Assembly (NCBI RefSeq): GCF_900105045.1
Contig: NZ_LT629739.1
Location: 2,108,001 to 2,172,000 of the forward strand
DNA length: 64,000 bases
DNA from: Brevibacterium picturae
GTDB taxonomy: Bacteria > Actinomycetota > Actinomycetes > Actinomycetales > Brevibacteriaceae
Reading direction: 5' to 3'
Shown here: positions 55,006-64,000 of the stretch, in pieces
Position numbering within the stretch: position 1 is the stretch's first letter
Layout of the letters: each line of letters opens with the position of its first letter
Position numbers and translations under genes: made by a program
Notes under the pieces: model-generated
What the model saw: only the letters and a program-made list of their open reading frames with translations
Database searches by the model: none
Told to the model about the DNA's origin: nothing

Positions 55006-55495
55006 GTTCATCATGCAATCCGCTCAGAGAGAGATGGCGATATTTCGTTAATTCATTTCAGCTGGAACAATCGGAAGCTCACCATACACTTCACGAATCT
55101 TTTCACATAGTCCGGCCTATAATTCGTCAATCAATGCCCCCGCCTATCTGTCAGAACGGTTAACTCAATTCGGACCGCTTATGCACTGAATATTAAGTGT
55201 ATTTGTCCGGCCATTCGCTAAAACGGTACATTGTCGCTATGCTGACAAAGTGACGGTGAGATCGAATCCAGAGCCAAAGTTTCTGGAGGTACCTTCTTAT
55301 CAGCAGGTAGTCTTTCACCGCTGCGTGCCAGTCGGCCAGCTCACGGATTTGTCAAACAAGGAACGCCCGAAGCGTTGTTCCCCCTCTCAAGAAATGAGTT
55401 CAAGGTGCACACAGGACCGCGTCCATTGTCGCGGATGTAAGTAGTCGAGTAAAATATACTGCATTTGCACAGCTAATCTACAAGGAACTCAGGTT
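55006..55495. other. 490-base AT-rich stretch between crotonase 4 and the GntR regulator
   Basis: No supported gene. A 64-codon plus-strand frame (55250-55444) has no family, no ribosome binding site and a Cys/Arg-rich, non-protein-like end, and is rejected. The last ~60 bases (around 55449-55490, including aaaatatactgcatttgcac) presumably hold the promoter of the regulator. Confidence 0.4.
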
Positions 55496-56179
55496 ATGCC
55501 TACCCTCTCGGACCCATCGCTTGGGCGCACCCAGCTTCGAAGCGAAGTAGCATCTCATCTACGTACTGCAATATTCTCAGGTCAGTTCAAACCTGGAGAG
55601 TTTCTGCGGCTCAGCCCGATAGCTCATCAACTCGGCGTGAGCATCACGCCGGTCCGAGAAGCCATGCTGACCCTGGCCTCGGAAGGATATGTGGTGCAAG
55701 AACCAAGGCGGGGTTTTGCAGTTGCCAATTTGACCCGGGGGGACCTAAATGATCAATTTTATGTGCAAGGGATGATCGGGGGCGAGCTGTGTTCCCGGGC
55801 GTCCGCCAACTTGACAGACGAAACGATAGAGGCGCTCAGCCAAAACATTGAGGAAACCAAGAACGTCATACACCAGAAGCATTCTGTGCAACTGAAACTA
55901 TTAATTAATGAATTTCATAGAATAATCAATCTTTCCGCGAACTCTCCACGCCTCACCAAGATCCTTGGTGGAATAGCTAGCCAGAACCCGACAGAGTTTT
56001 TAGCGCAGATTGAGGGGCAAGCAGACGCCAGCTATCGCGAACATATAGAGATATATGATGCTCTTGTTGAAGGAAATACTGAAAAATCTCGCGACTTGAT
56101 GTTCGATCATATTTCACATATAGGCGGATTTGTTATTGATGCACTTTCGCAGAAGGGGTTCTGGAGACATATCGACTAG
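55496..56179 (+). CDS. GntR-family regulator, FadR subfamily (FCD ligand domain)
   Basis: 227 aa. The winged HTH is LRSEVASHLRTAIFSGQFKPGEFLRLSPIA with LGVSITPVREAMLTLASEGYV. The C-terminal helical FCD domain contains the metal/ligand histidines seen in EFHRIINLSAN, REHIEIYDALVEG and MFDHISHIGG. FCD regulators sense organic acids. In this cluster it most likely controls the TRAP, CoA-transferase and crotonase genes. AAGGAACTC precedes the ATG. AT-rich, so it probably arrived with the catabolic genes. Confidence 0.92.
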   Translation: MPTLSDPSLGRTQLRSEVASHLRTAIFSGQFKPGEFLRLSPIAHQLGVSITPVREAMLTLASEGYVVQEPRRGFAVANLTRGDLNDQFYVQGMIGGELCSRASANLTDETIEALSQNIEETKNVIHQKHSVQLKLLINEFHRIINLSANSPRLTKILGGIASQNPTEFLAQIEGQADASYREHIEIYDALVEGNTEKSRDLMFDHISHIGGFVIDALSQKGFWRHID

Positions 56180-56408
56180 CATTTTGTGTAGCCACAGCTC
56201 TGAGCGACGCGCGGCCTTACTACCTTGTGTGATGTTAGGTTTTATGTAGTGCTTAGTGAAGACACATGTCGAATGCACATTTCAGGACAAAATTGCTATT
56301 CTCAGCATATGATTCACACGCCCTCAAATTCCGGCTGGCGAATTTTTCACCTGAGATTGTCAACCAACTTAGGCAGATACCAGTGATCATGCGGCTGCCA
56401 CCCAAAGT

Positions 56409-57843
56409 GGCTCTTCGCAAACGAGAGTGTAGACCGATGAATTTCAAACAGAGCGAGTCGCTACCCGGATAGACGTCGAGGTCTTCCGATGATGGAAGTT
56501 CTCACACTGCCCATCCGAAAGACCTCGACGTGGACAACCCTATATTCTCGACGCCTGACCTCACGACATTCGTCCGCCTCGACACCCTTGACCTGACATG
56601 CATCGGCCAACACATCACCGCCCACAAAGCGGTGCTGAAATGCCGACCGAATACGGCCGATGATTGGTGCCGCCGGTGTGGCGGTCACGGCGATATCCGC
56701 GACACTGGTCTGCGGCGGCTGGCACATGAACCCTTCGGCCACAGGCCAACGACACTGCATATTCGCCTGCGTCGCTACAAGTGCATCGAATGCGGCCACG
56801 TGTGGCGCCAGGACACCACGACCGCGGCACCAGCCCGGGCCAAGATCTCTCGAGCCGGACTCGATTGGGCACTGCGTGCCCTCGTTGTTGATCACGACAC
56901 CATGTCCGTGATCGCGAAGAAGCTCGCGGTGTCCTGGCATACCGCGAATTCCGCGGTTCTGGCCGAAGGACACCGGCTGCTGATCAACGATCCGAATCGA
57001 TTCGATGGTGTGTCTGTGATCGGCGTCGACGAGCACGTGTGGCGACACACCAGACGCGGGGACAAATATGTCACCGTCATCATTGATCTCACCCCGATCA
57101 GCCAGGGAACGGGACCTGCACGCCTTCTCGATATGGTGCCCGGTCGGTCGAAGCAGGTCTTCAAACAATGGTTGGCCTCACGACCGAAAGACTGGCGTGA
57201 TGGCATTGAGGTCGTTGCGATGGACGGATTCTCCGGGTTCAAAACCGCAGCCGCGGAGGAACTGCCTGATGCGGTGGAAGTCATGGACCCATTCCACGTC
57301 GTCAAGCTTGCTGGTGATGCCCTCGATGACGTTCGCCGCCGCGTCCAGTAGGAGACAACTGGACATCGTGGACGAGCGAAGGACCCGTTGTATCGGGCAA
57401 GGAGGACGCTGCACACGGGCACAGACCTGCTCACAAGGCGGCAGCAAGAACGGATTGTCAGTCTCTTCGCTGATGCGAACCTCACCGAGGTCGAAGTCAC
57501 CTGGGCCATCTATCAAGACATCGTGGCTGCTTACCGGGCCGAGGACCGTAGCGAAGGCAAGAAGCTCTTGCAGGCTGTCATCGATGTCTTGTCGGCAGGA
57601 CTGCCTGCTGGGTTGACGGAGTTGAGGCGGTTGGGAAGAACACTGAAACGACGCGCATCCGACGTGTTGGCATTCTTCACCAGGCCCGGAACGTCGAATG
57701 GGCCCACCGAATCGATCAATGGTCGGCTCGAGCACCTTCGAGGATCGGCACTCGGGTTTCGTAACCTGACTCATTACATCGCGAGGTGCCTACTTGAATC
57801 CGGTGGTTTCAGACCGGTTCTACACTCTTAATTACGATGAGCC
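56409..57843 (+). mobile_element. ISL3-family element gamma, copy 2 (1435 bp)
   Basis: Inverted repeats ggctcttcgcaaacgagagt at 56409 and actcttaattacgatgagcc ending at 57843. A perfect 8-bp target duplication, cccaaagt, lies at 56401-56408 and 57844-57851, the size expected for ISL3. Same length as copy 1 (28627-30061) but several percent different in sequence, so not a recent sister. It is inserted in AT-rich DNA downstream of the GntR gene. Confidence 0.95.
56530..57831 (+). pseudogene. ISL3 gamma transposase with in-frame TAG
   Basis: From GTG 56530 the frame encodes the same protein type as 28748-30058 (CRRCGGHGDIRD, VIGVDEHVWRH, MDPFHVVKLAGDAL). At 57349-57351 a TAG replaces the Gln codon of copy 1 (RRRVQ then stop instead of QQETTGHRG). 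The same frame continues unbroken from ETTGHRGRAKD to LEHLRGSALGFRN and the normal stop. A single C-to-T change inactivates it by losing the catalytic Glu. Transposition could be complemented by copy 1. Confidence 0.9.
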
Positions 57844-58297
57844 CCCAAAGTTCTGTAGGCTGAAACGTGCTCTAGCTTATAATTGTGGCGATAGATCGAT
57901 CGAACTTGGAACAGCATTTTTCTCAACGTGCCGCTTTTTGCCTGGATATAAGTGGCTCTTCATAAATAGGGCGGTGCAGAGGACCTTGACCGCGGGGCGA
58001 AAGAGTACGGGACCTTGGATGCAATGATGTAGGTATTCAAGACTCCATCACGACCCAAGGCCCCTCGTGTACAACTTTACCCCGCCCTGCCTCGACACCA
58101 CACTCTCCCTGACTGGTCTCGGGCTCACCGCGATCGGACAACACCACACCGGCAGGCACCTGACTGTGCTGTGCCTGCTCACCAGCCAAGACGATTCCTG
58201 CCCAGACTGCCAGCAGCGCGGACTCGTGCGGGCAACGAGGATCCGCAAACTCATCCATCCACCCATCGGGCTGACATCGGTGACGCTGGCTATTCGT

Positions 58298-59695
58298 GGC
58301 TCTTCATAAATAGGGCTGTAGGAGCCTGCCCATTCCTCCGGCATGGAGGAGTGATCGGATGAGATAGTTGCCCCGGTTACGGAATCCCAACGCGATACCC
58401 CGCAGATGCTCCAGCCTGCCGTTGATCGCTTCCGTGGGCCCGTTCGACGTTCCCGGATGATCGAAATACGCCAGAATATCGGTACGCCGGCGTTGAAACG
58501 TCGTTCGTAGACTCCGCAACTCCTTCAACTCATCCGGGATCGTGTCGGCCAGCTTGTCGATGAGCCCGGCCATGATCGTTTTGCCTTTCTTCGGGCCGGC
58601 CGCGTAGGCCTTGATCGTGTCTTGGTAGAACTGCCAACACACCACCAAAGCAGCATGATTATCGGCGACGAAGACCGTGTTGAGTCGGTGTTTCTGCTTC
58701 TCAGATAGCAGCCCAACTCGGGTACGGATCGTTTTCCGAATCCCGTACAAGTCATCACCAGACCGGCCCCGACGACCATGAAGCTCGGTCTGGAGGCGTC
58801 TCCTTGTCTCATCGAGCTTCGTTCCAACGAGAGCAACAACGTGGAAGGGATCCATGACCGTGACCGCGTCCGGGACTACTTCGGTCGCGGCTTTCTTGTA
58901 CCCGGCGAAGGCATCCATAGCGACGTGGGCGATCCCGGTCCGGAAATCATCGGGCTGATTGTTGAGCCAATCAGAAAACACGTCGGCCGAACGGCCGGGA
59001 ACGATGTCGATCAACCGTGCTGGCCTGTTGGTGAGGTCGACGATGACGGTGACCCACCGGTCGAGACCGCGATGGGACCAGCAATGTTCATCGACGCCGA
59101 TCGTGGTGACCCCATCAAGCCTGGTCGCATCGGCAAGCAGCAACGTCCGGCCGAGATCAAGCACTGCCGAACAGACTGTGTTCCACGACGTCGCGAGGTT
59201 CTTCGCGATGGCGTGGATGCTCATCTTGTCGACTACGACGGATTTCAAAGCCCACAGACGTGCGGGCCGAGAAAGCTTCGAGCGGCCCACCACGCCTTCG
59301 ACGGTGACTGCGACCACCGGCGATCGCAGCTGAGGCACGCGTACGTGCGGATGCGGATGGCCAAGGTCACGGCTGTCAGCCCGATCGGGGGATGGACGAG
59401 CCGGCGGATCCGTGTGGATCGGACTCGACCCGGCGCCTGGCATTCGGGACAGTCGGCGTTGCCGTCGGTGATCAGGCACAACACGGTCAAGTGCCTACTT
59501 GTGTGGTGTTGGCCGATCGCGGTGAGTCCGAGCTCATCCAGGCGGAGTGTGGTGTCGAGGCAGGGCGGGGTAAAGTTGTGCATCAGGGACCTTGGGTCGT
59601 GATGGAGTCTTGAACACCTACATCATTGCACCCAGGGTCCCGTTGTCGTTCGAGGTTGCCTCAGCTCTTGAACACCGCCCTATTTATGAAGAGCC
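58298..59695 (-). mobile_element. ISL3-family element beta, copy 2 (1398 bp)
   Basis: Ends ggctcttcataaatagggct at 58298 and gccctatttatgaagagcc at 59695. An 8-bp target duplication ctattcgt lies at 58290-58297 and 59696-59703. It is nested in alpha copy 2. Its sequence appears essentially identical to beta copy 1 apart from the IS21 insertion, indicating recent movement. Confidence 0.95.
58304..59583 (-). pseudogene. ISL3 beta transposase with -1 frame change
   Basis: The frame starts at 59583 (MHNFTPPCLDTTLRLDELGL) and runs through the zinc-finger region to CLSCDRRWSQSPSKAW. The DDE domain (VVGRSKLSRPARL..., TIGVDEHCWSH, MDPFHVVALVG, stop 58304) is in the -1 frame. Relative to the alpha gene one base is missing near 59305. 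No classic A-rich slippery heptamer is visible. The same lesion is in copy 1, so the element spread after it arose, either through help from the alpha transposase or by unseen frameshifting. Confidence 0.82.
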
Positions 59696-60850
59696 CTATT
59701 CGTATCCGCACCTTCACCTGCTCCAGCTGCCACCAACGGTGGTCCCAAACGCCGACGCGGGCCTGTGTGGGCCGGTCGAAGCTGTCCCGTACTGCCCGTT
59801 TATGGGCGCTGAAGTCGGTCGTCATCGACAAGATGAGCATCCACGTCATCGCGAAGAACCTTGCCACCTCGTGGAACACCGTCTGTACTGCGGTCCTCGA
59901 CCTCGGCCGCAAGCTCCTCATCGCCGATGCCTCCCGGCTTGATGGTGTGTCCACGATCGGCGTCGATGAGCACTGCTGGTCCCATCGCGGCGTCGACCGG
60001 TGGGTGACTGTCATCGTTGATCTCACGTCCCAGCCGGCACGTTTGCTCGACATCGTCCCCGGCCGCTCGGCTGAGGCCTTCGGCGACTGGCTGCGAAGCC
60101 AACCCGATGACTTCCAAAATGGTATCGAGCACGTCGCGATGGATGCCTTCGCCGGCTACAAGAAAGCCGCCACCGACGCCCTGCCGGAAGCCACGACGGT
60201 CATGGACCCGTTCCATGTTGTCGCTCTTGTCGGAACGAAACTTGATGAGACCAGGAGGCGGCTGCAGACCGAGATCCATGGACGTCGGGGCCGGACTGGT
60301 GATGATCTGTACGGGATTCGAAAAACGATCCGCACCAGGGTTGGGCTCCTGACTGACAAGCAGAAACACCGGCTCAACAGTGTCTTCGCCGCTGACAACC
60401 ATGCTGCTTTGGTGGTGTGTTGGCAGTTCTACCAAGACACGATCAAGGCCTATGCCGCCTCGCCGAAGAAGGGCAAGGCGGTCATGGCCAAGCTCATCGA
60501 CACACTGGCATCAACGATCCCGGATGAGCTGAAGGAGCTACGCAGCCTGCGGACGACTTTCCAGCGCAGGCGGGCCGATATTCTGGCGTATTTTGATCAT
60601 CCGGGAACCTCGAATGGGCCTACTGAGGCGTTGAATGGAAGGCTGGAGCATCTGCGCGGTATCGCGTTGGGGTTCCGCAACCGGAGCAACTACCTCATTC
60701 GGTCGTTACTCCATGCCGGTGGAATGGACAGGCTCCTACAGCCCTATTTATGAAGAGCCGCTAATCTCGTTCTTCAAGACGATTTCGACTGGAAAATCAT
60801 CAGGTCTCTGGCAAGAAGGCGACTTTCTTTGCTTACTAAACGGTAGCTAA

Positions 60851-62230
60851 TCAATCTATCGGTTCCTGATTCCATTCGGAGTCGGGAACGCCATTCACTT
60901 CCTCGTGGCCTTCGGGAATATCGAACCGTTGAGCAGTCAGGTCGCGAGGCAGCAATGTGAATCCCTGCCAGTGCATCTCCATGGGCGACTGCTCTTCGTC
61001 GCGAGGGACATGATGGAATCCGACCGCGACCCACGAGACCACATCATCGAGTTCCTCATCTTTCCCATCGTCAACGAACTCCGGCACTCCACGACCGCAG
61101 TCGCCTCGATTATTCGTGGCATACATTTCGCATTCGTCGAAGTTCGTGAAGCCGACGTCGTACCCTGCCTCTTCTTCGTGGGTATGGGCGTGCTCGACAT
61201 CGTCGACGAACTCGAAGGAGTCGGATTTTCCGACATCGATCTGGTAGGAGATGGGATGGCCGTCGTCGTTGAGGACATTCGGATTGAGGACCCGCCACCA
61301 GCGTCGATCCTTCCACTGGGCAAGCGTGGGGTGCTTGAAGTTCGTGAGCTTTCCGGTCATGACGGGTGACTCCGCACCGGACTCTCCTGTCGGGGTGGCA
61401 TCGAACTGCTGCGCACTCATTCCGCCTTCTCCACCGAGGCCCCAGCGGATTCTCCAGACGGCGTTGTGCGAGTGATTCGCCGCATGCTCGTGGTCGCCGA
61501 CGTCCCATCCATGATCCTCATCGGTGTAATCGACTGGGGACAGATCGCCGGTCGCGCCCAGTTGCACATCGATCGATCCATCCGAGCCGAATGTGTACTG
61601 AGAGACGTACTCGTACCAGCCAACGCGCGAAACCGTCGAGATTCGCAGGGCGTTCTTACGGTCGGAGGCGGGCGCCACCAGGTCGCTCGAATGGTAGGCG
61701 AGACCCGCATCGATGATTTCTGTGCACAGGACGTTCCGTGTTTCCGTATCGCCGTACTCACCATCGCCGATATTGGGAATCTCGGTCGAATGCAGGTCTC
61801 CTGCGCAGGCATCGGGCTGCAGTGTCTTCATCTTTCGGCCGCCGAATCCTGCTGCCGTGATGTCGGATGTCAGGCGCTTCCCGGTATCGTACGGGACCTC
61901 CAATTGGGAGAGGGAGGCCGTGTCGATGATTCTGATCGGGTCTTTGCCCGGGGGTGTGATGAAGACGTCCGACAGCGAGAGACCGAAATCCGGATGGACT
62001 CCCCAGCACATCGTCCAGGTCGCCCCGCTGGACAGCGTCCGCGACAGCTTCTGGGCCGGATCCTTGCAGGTGCTGGCGGCGACAGCCGACGGGTCCGCAG
62101 TCTGAGCCTCGGCCGCCGAGGTAGCGGCTGAGGTGTCACCTCGAGTGCATGCCGACACGAAAAGGACGAGGCAGAGCCCCATTGCCGCGATCTCCAACAG
62201 GCGCTTCTTCGTGTGGGCGTGTCTTCTCAA
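60851..62230 (-). CDS. Lipoprotein related to copper amine oxidase
   Basis: 459 aa with a lipoprotein signal (LEIAAMGLCLVLFVSAC, Cys28); TTG start at 62230, with an in-frame stop just upstream. The body matches the catalytic domain of copper amine oxidases in order: CWGVHPDFGLSLSDVFI, LEVPYDTG, NVLCTEIIDAGLAYHSSDL, STVSRVGWYEYVSQYTF (TPQ Tyr position, though the usual Asn before it is Trp), the HxH copper ligands in NHSHNAVWRIRW, and the third His in VAVGFHHVPRDEEQSPMEMHW. The N2/N3 domains are absent. It may be a surface amine oxidase or a non-catalytic relative. A 24-bp tandem repeat lies upstream. Confidence 0.75.
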   Translation of the reverse strand: MRRHAHTKKRLLEIAAMGLCLVLFVSACTRGDTSAATSAAEAQTADPSAVAASTCKDPAQKLSRTLSSGATWTMCWGVHPDFGLSLSDVFITPPGKDPIRIIDTASLSQLEVPYDTGKRLTSDITAAGFGGRKMKTLQPDACAGDLHSTEIPNIGDGEYGDTETRNVLCTEIIDAGLAYHSSDLVAPASDRKNALRISTVSRVGWYEYVSQYTFGSDGSIDVQLGATGDLSPVDYTDEDHGWDVGDHEHAANHSHNAVWRIRWGLGGEGGMSAQQFDATPTGESGAESPVMTGKLTNFKHPTLAQWKDRRWWRVLNPNVLNDDGHPISYQIDVGKSDSFEFVDDVEHAHTHEEEAGYDVGFTNFDECEMYATNNRGDCGRGVPEFVDDGKDEELDDVVSWVAVGFHHVPRDEEQSPMEMHWQGFTLLPRDLTAQRFDIPEGHEEVNGVPDSEWNQEPID

Positions 62231-62258
62231 AGTTGCTCAGCTCGGCTTTCCCCTGTGT

Positions 62259-62326
62259 GGTGTTCAGTGCACAGGTCTGCGCGGTGTTCAGTCCACAGAT
62301 CTGCGTGGTGTTCTGTGCATAGAGAG
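62259..62326. repeat. 24-bp tandem repeat, three units, upstream of the amine-oxidase-like gene
   Basis: Units begin at 62259, 62283 and 62307: ggtgttcagtgcacaggtct, ggtgttcagtccacagatct, ggtgttctgtgcatag (third partial), each separated by the gcg- linker. The period of 24 is exact. They lie 29-96 bases upstream of the start of the minus-strand lipoprotein gene. They could be direct-repeat operator sites. Confidence 0.8.
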
Positions 62327-62471
62327 GTGGTGGCGGCACATGATCTGTGTCGCCACCACCTGTGATCTCATCTCAAGACGAGCGCTCATTCTCGTCTTGT
62401 CATCGGCGACCTATCCTGCGTCTTCGTCGACTGCGATGCATGGCATCGTCATCAACAGCGCAGCGATGGCG

Positions 62472-64000
62472 TCACCAGCCCATGTTCGGCAGAAAGCCGA
62501 AGGGGCCGCTCTTCGTGTCGTCACTGTGACGGTCCACTGGACCCTTCGGAGCGTCCTTCGCTGATTCGTCACAGGTATCGGTGCGAACTCCAGCGTTGCC
62601 GAAGTTCATCCTTGCTTTGCCGTCTGCAACACCGAGACTCAGCGCGGACACCTTCACTCCGTTGACGGCCTTGGAGCCGTCCGCGGTTGTGCACTCAGTC
62701 GTCTCCTGGTGGTTGATCTGCAGGGAGACGAGGTTGTCGGCGATGAGCTTGAGGAATGGGTCGAGCGCCGCGCGGATCGGAACCGTCATCATGTCGGTCT
62801 TGATCGTGGTGAACGCATCGTAGAGCAGACCCGATGGATCCGAGAGTGTGTCATAGACCGGGCCCATGACGGTATCCATGGTCTTCATGACGCCGTCGAT
62901 CGTTGTGCAGGACACAGCGCCCGTGGCGCCCGCGGACTCACACGAGTAGTTGCTCACCTCTCCCGTGAGATCCATGTCCCAGCTCGCGGTGGTCCCGTCG
63001 AGAGCGGTGATATCAACGTTGACGTTCGCGCTGCGGAGTGACTCGACCGCTGTGTCCACGGCGACGTCGATGACCTTCTCGATGGCATCGTGGATGCTGC
63101 TGGCGATGAACGGGTAGGTCTCATCATCGATCAGCTCGGTGTTCGGATCCTGATTGTTGATGCCCACGGGACGATCGATCACGCCGTCGTCGTTGCCGCC
63201 GATGCGGGCGACGTCGACCTCGACCGAGCCCTCACCGAGGTCGATGGTGGCAAGTCCGTCATCAGTGGTGATCGGCTCACGCAGGATCGCATCAAGCACA
63301 TCGTCCTGGATGGTGCTCGTGACGGTGGTGTCGACCGTCATGCCTGGCAGTGCCTTTCCGAGGCCGAGTGCATCATTGACTGCGTCAGTCACCTCGTCCT
63401 CCATCTGACCAGCGGCATCCGACACGCCGTCGCCGGCATCTTCGATTGCTGGAGAGTGCAGCTCGAGCTTTGCGTCGCCGACGCGGTACTGGCCGTACTT
63501 GCCGACACCGTCCGGATCCTGGAACTCGCCGTCGACCGCTTCGACCCAGGACCCGCCGAGTCCGAAGTTCAGATCTGCCTGGTCGATGAGGCCCTCGGTG
63601 ACATCAGATTTGCCGGTGGCCGCCACCAGAGACAGAAGGTCGACCTTTGCCGTGCCGAATTCGCTGTCCTTCCCATCGAGCGTGAGACCACCATCGGCAC
63701 CGACGATTCCGGTGACGGCCTTGCCGTTCTTCGCATCTGTCGCGGTCGATTCGCTGTGGATCGCGCCACCTTCCCCGAAGCTGAGGAACTCGTCGAGTGG
63801 GATCTCGTAGCCCGCACCGAAATCGACGACTTCGTCGCCGCCGACGGCGCCGTTGAAGGCCTCACGATTCGGACCCGGATCTGACTCGGACCCTGCCTTG
63901 GACTGGGCCAACGCGACAAGTTCCTTCGAGTCGAGAGTCATGCCCGCGACATTGGCTCCAGCTGCTGTCGGCTCGTCGTCGTAGGCATCAAGTCCCTGTG
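62472..64000 (-). CDS. Large secreted choice-of-anchor-like protein (5' end outside window)
   Basis: The frame is open to the window edge (QGLDAYDDEPTAAGANVAGM precedes 63941), so at least 509 residues are visible and the signal peptide lies outside. The protein is acidic, Asp/Thr/Gly-rich, with repeating beta-type motifs (DAKNGKAVTGIVGADGG, KVDLLSLV, ALGLGKALPGM) and paired cysteines (SNYSCESAGATGAVSCTT, ECTTADG). This resembles actinobacterial choice-of-anchor G proteins; no LPXTG is present at the C-terminus (FGFLPNMGW). Function unknown; probably cell-surface associated. Confidence 0.7.
   Translation of the reverse strand, partial: QGLDAYDDEPTAAGANVAGMTLDSKELVALAQSKAGSESDPGPNREAFNGAVGGDEVVDFGAGYEIPLDEFLSFGEGGAIHSESTATDAKNGKAVTGIVGADGGLTLDGKDSEFGTAKVDLLSLVAATGKSDVTEGLIDQADLNFGLGGSWVEAVDGEFQDPDGVGKYGQYRVGDAKLELHSPAIEDAGDGVSDAAGQMEDEVTDAVNDALGLGKALPGMTVDTTVTSTIQDDVLDAILREPITTDDGLATIDLGEGSVEVDVARIGGNDDGVIDRPVGINNQDPNTELIDDETYPFIASSIHDAIEKVIDVAVDTAVESLRSANVNVDITALDGTTASWDMDLTGEVSNYSCESAGATGAVSCTTIDGVMKTMDTVMGPVYDTLSDPSGLLYDAFTTIKTDMMTVPIRAALDPFLKLIADNLVSLQINHQETTECTTADGSKAVNGVKVSALSLGVADGKARMNFGNAGVRTDTCDESAKDAPKGPVDRHSDDTKSGPFGFLPNMGW

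Larger units (their letters stand above)
58067..60753 (+). pseudogene. ISL3 alpha transposase, interrupted by ISL3 beta
   Basis: The N-terminal part (GTG 58067, MYNFTPPCLDTTLSL to TLAIR) and C-terminal part (IRTFTCSSCHQRW... to DRLLQPYL, stop 60751-60753) flank the beta element. Joining them at the ctattcgt duplication restores TLAIRIRTFT, identical to the intact gene at 30946-32226. The gene was intact at the time of insertion. As written, no full-length product can form. Confidence 0.92.
57954..60759 (+). mobile_element. ISL3-family element alpha, copy 2, split by beta copy 2
   Basis: Ends: ggctcttcataaatagggcg at 57954 and ccctatttatgaagagcc ending at 60759. Removing the inserted beta element and one 8-bp duplication leaves 1400 bp, the same as alpha copy 1 (30940-32339), and the predicted protein is identical. 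Orientation is opposite to copy 1, so about 25.6 kb is bracketed by large inverted repeats. No target duplication at the outer ends. Confidence 0.92.

Noticed and set aside
55250..55444. 64-codon frame upstream of the GntR gene
   Set aside because: No homology pattern, no Shine-Dalgarno, Cys/Arg-rich end; probably promoter region.
1..64000. CRISPR array, rRNA operon or replication origin
   Set aside because: No regularly spaced repeats, rRNA sequence or DnaA-box cluster was seen; the repeated segments are all IS copies or short tandem repeats.

Overview
The window is high-GC actinobacterial DNA. Gene style, GTG/TTG starts and the protein families suggest Micrococcales, perhaps Brevibacterium-like; this genus guess is inference. 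It divides into a chromosomal backbone (about 1-28.6 kb and 60.8-64 kb) and an insertion-sequence-riddled accessory island (about 28.6-60.8 kb). In the island, stretches of distinctly AT-richer coding DNA carry an acid-uptake and CoA-thioester catabolic system.

Backbone left part: a partial SAM methyltransferase is followed by a three-gene membrane-associated formate dehydrogenase. Its catalytic subunit is read through an in-frame UGA (1107-1109) with a SECIS-like hairpin directly downstream. The rest of the bacterial selenocysteine pathway is only 9-14 kb away: selD, a UCA-anticodon tRNA-Sec (selC), selA and selB. Producer and consumer of selenocysteine are therefore in one neighbourhood. 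In between are an acyltransferase-3 membrane protein, an MFS transporter plus amidohydrolase pair divergent from a TetR regulator (with a 27-bp perfect operator-like palindrome), and small membrane proteins. After selB come an unrecognised 285-aa protein with a decayed PIN-domain gene, two paralogous secreted lysozyme-like proteins around a frameshifted nucleotidyltransferase, and a PucR-type regulator divergent from an MHS transporter, a ThDP enzyme and an M20 amidohydrolase (probably one nitrogen-compound catabolic operon).

Island: four ISL3-family element types are present. I call them alpha (30940 and 57954, inverted), beta (47054 and 58298), gamma (28627 and 56409) and delta (37651). There are also IS21, two IS30, IS3, IS1380 and IS1634 elements or remnants. 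Several are nested: beta contains IS21, which contains IS30; IS3 contains IS30; alpha contains beta. Many edges can be fixed to the base from target duplications and length arithmetic. Between the IS blocks lie a TRAP transporter (DctP-DctQ-DctM), a MaoC hydratase, a CitE/HpcH-type CoA lyase, enoyl-CoA hydratases, a class I CoA-transferase (ScoAB), a type III CoA-transferase (CaiB) and a FadR-type GntR regulator. The combination resembles C5-dicarboxylate (itaconate/mesaconate-like) degradation, but the substrate is inferred. Base composition changes abruptly at the start of scoA, so the cluster looks like a splice of foreign and host-like DNA.

Backbone right part: a lipoprotein related to copper amine oxidases, with 24-bp tandem repeats in its upstream region, and the C-terminal part of a large secreted choice-of-anchor-like protein that runs off the window.
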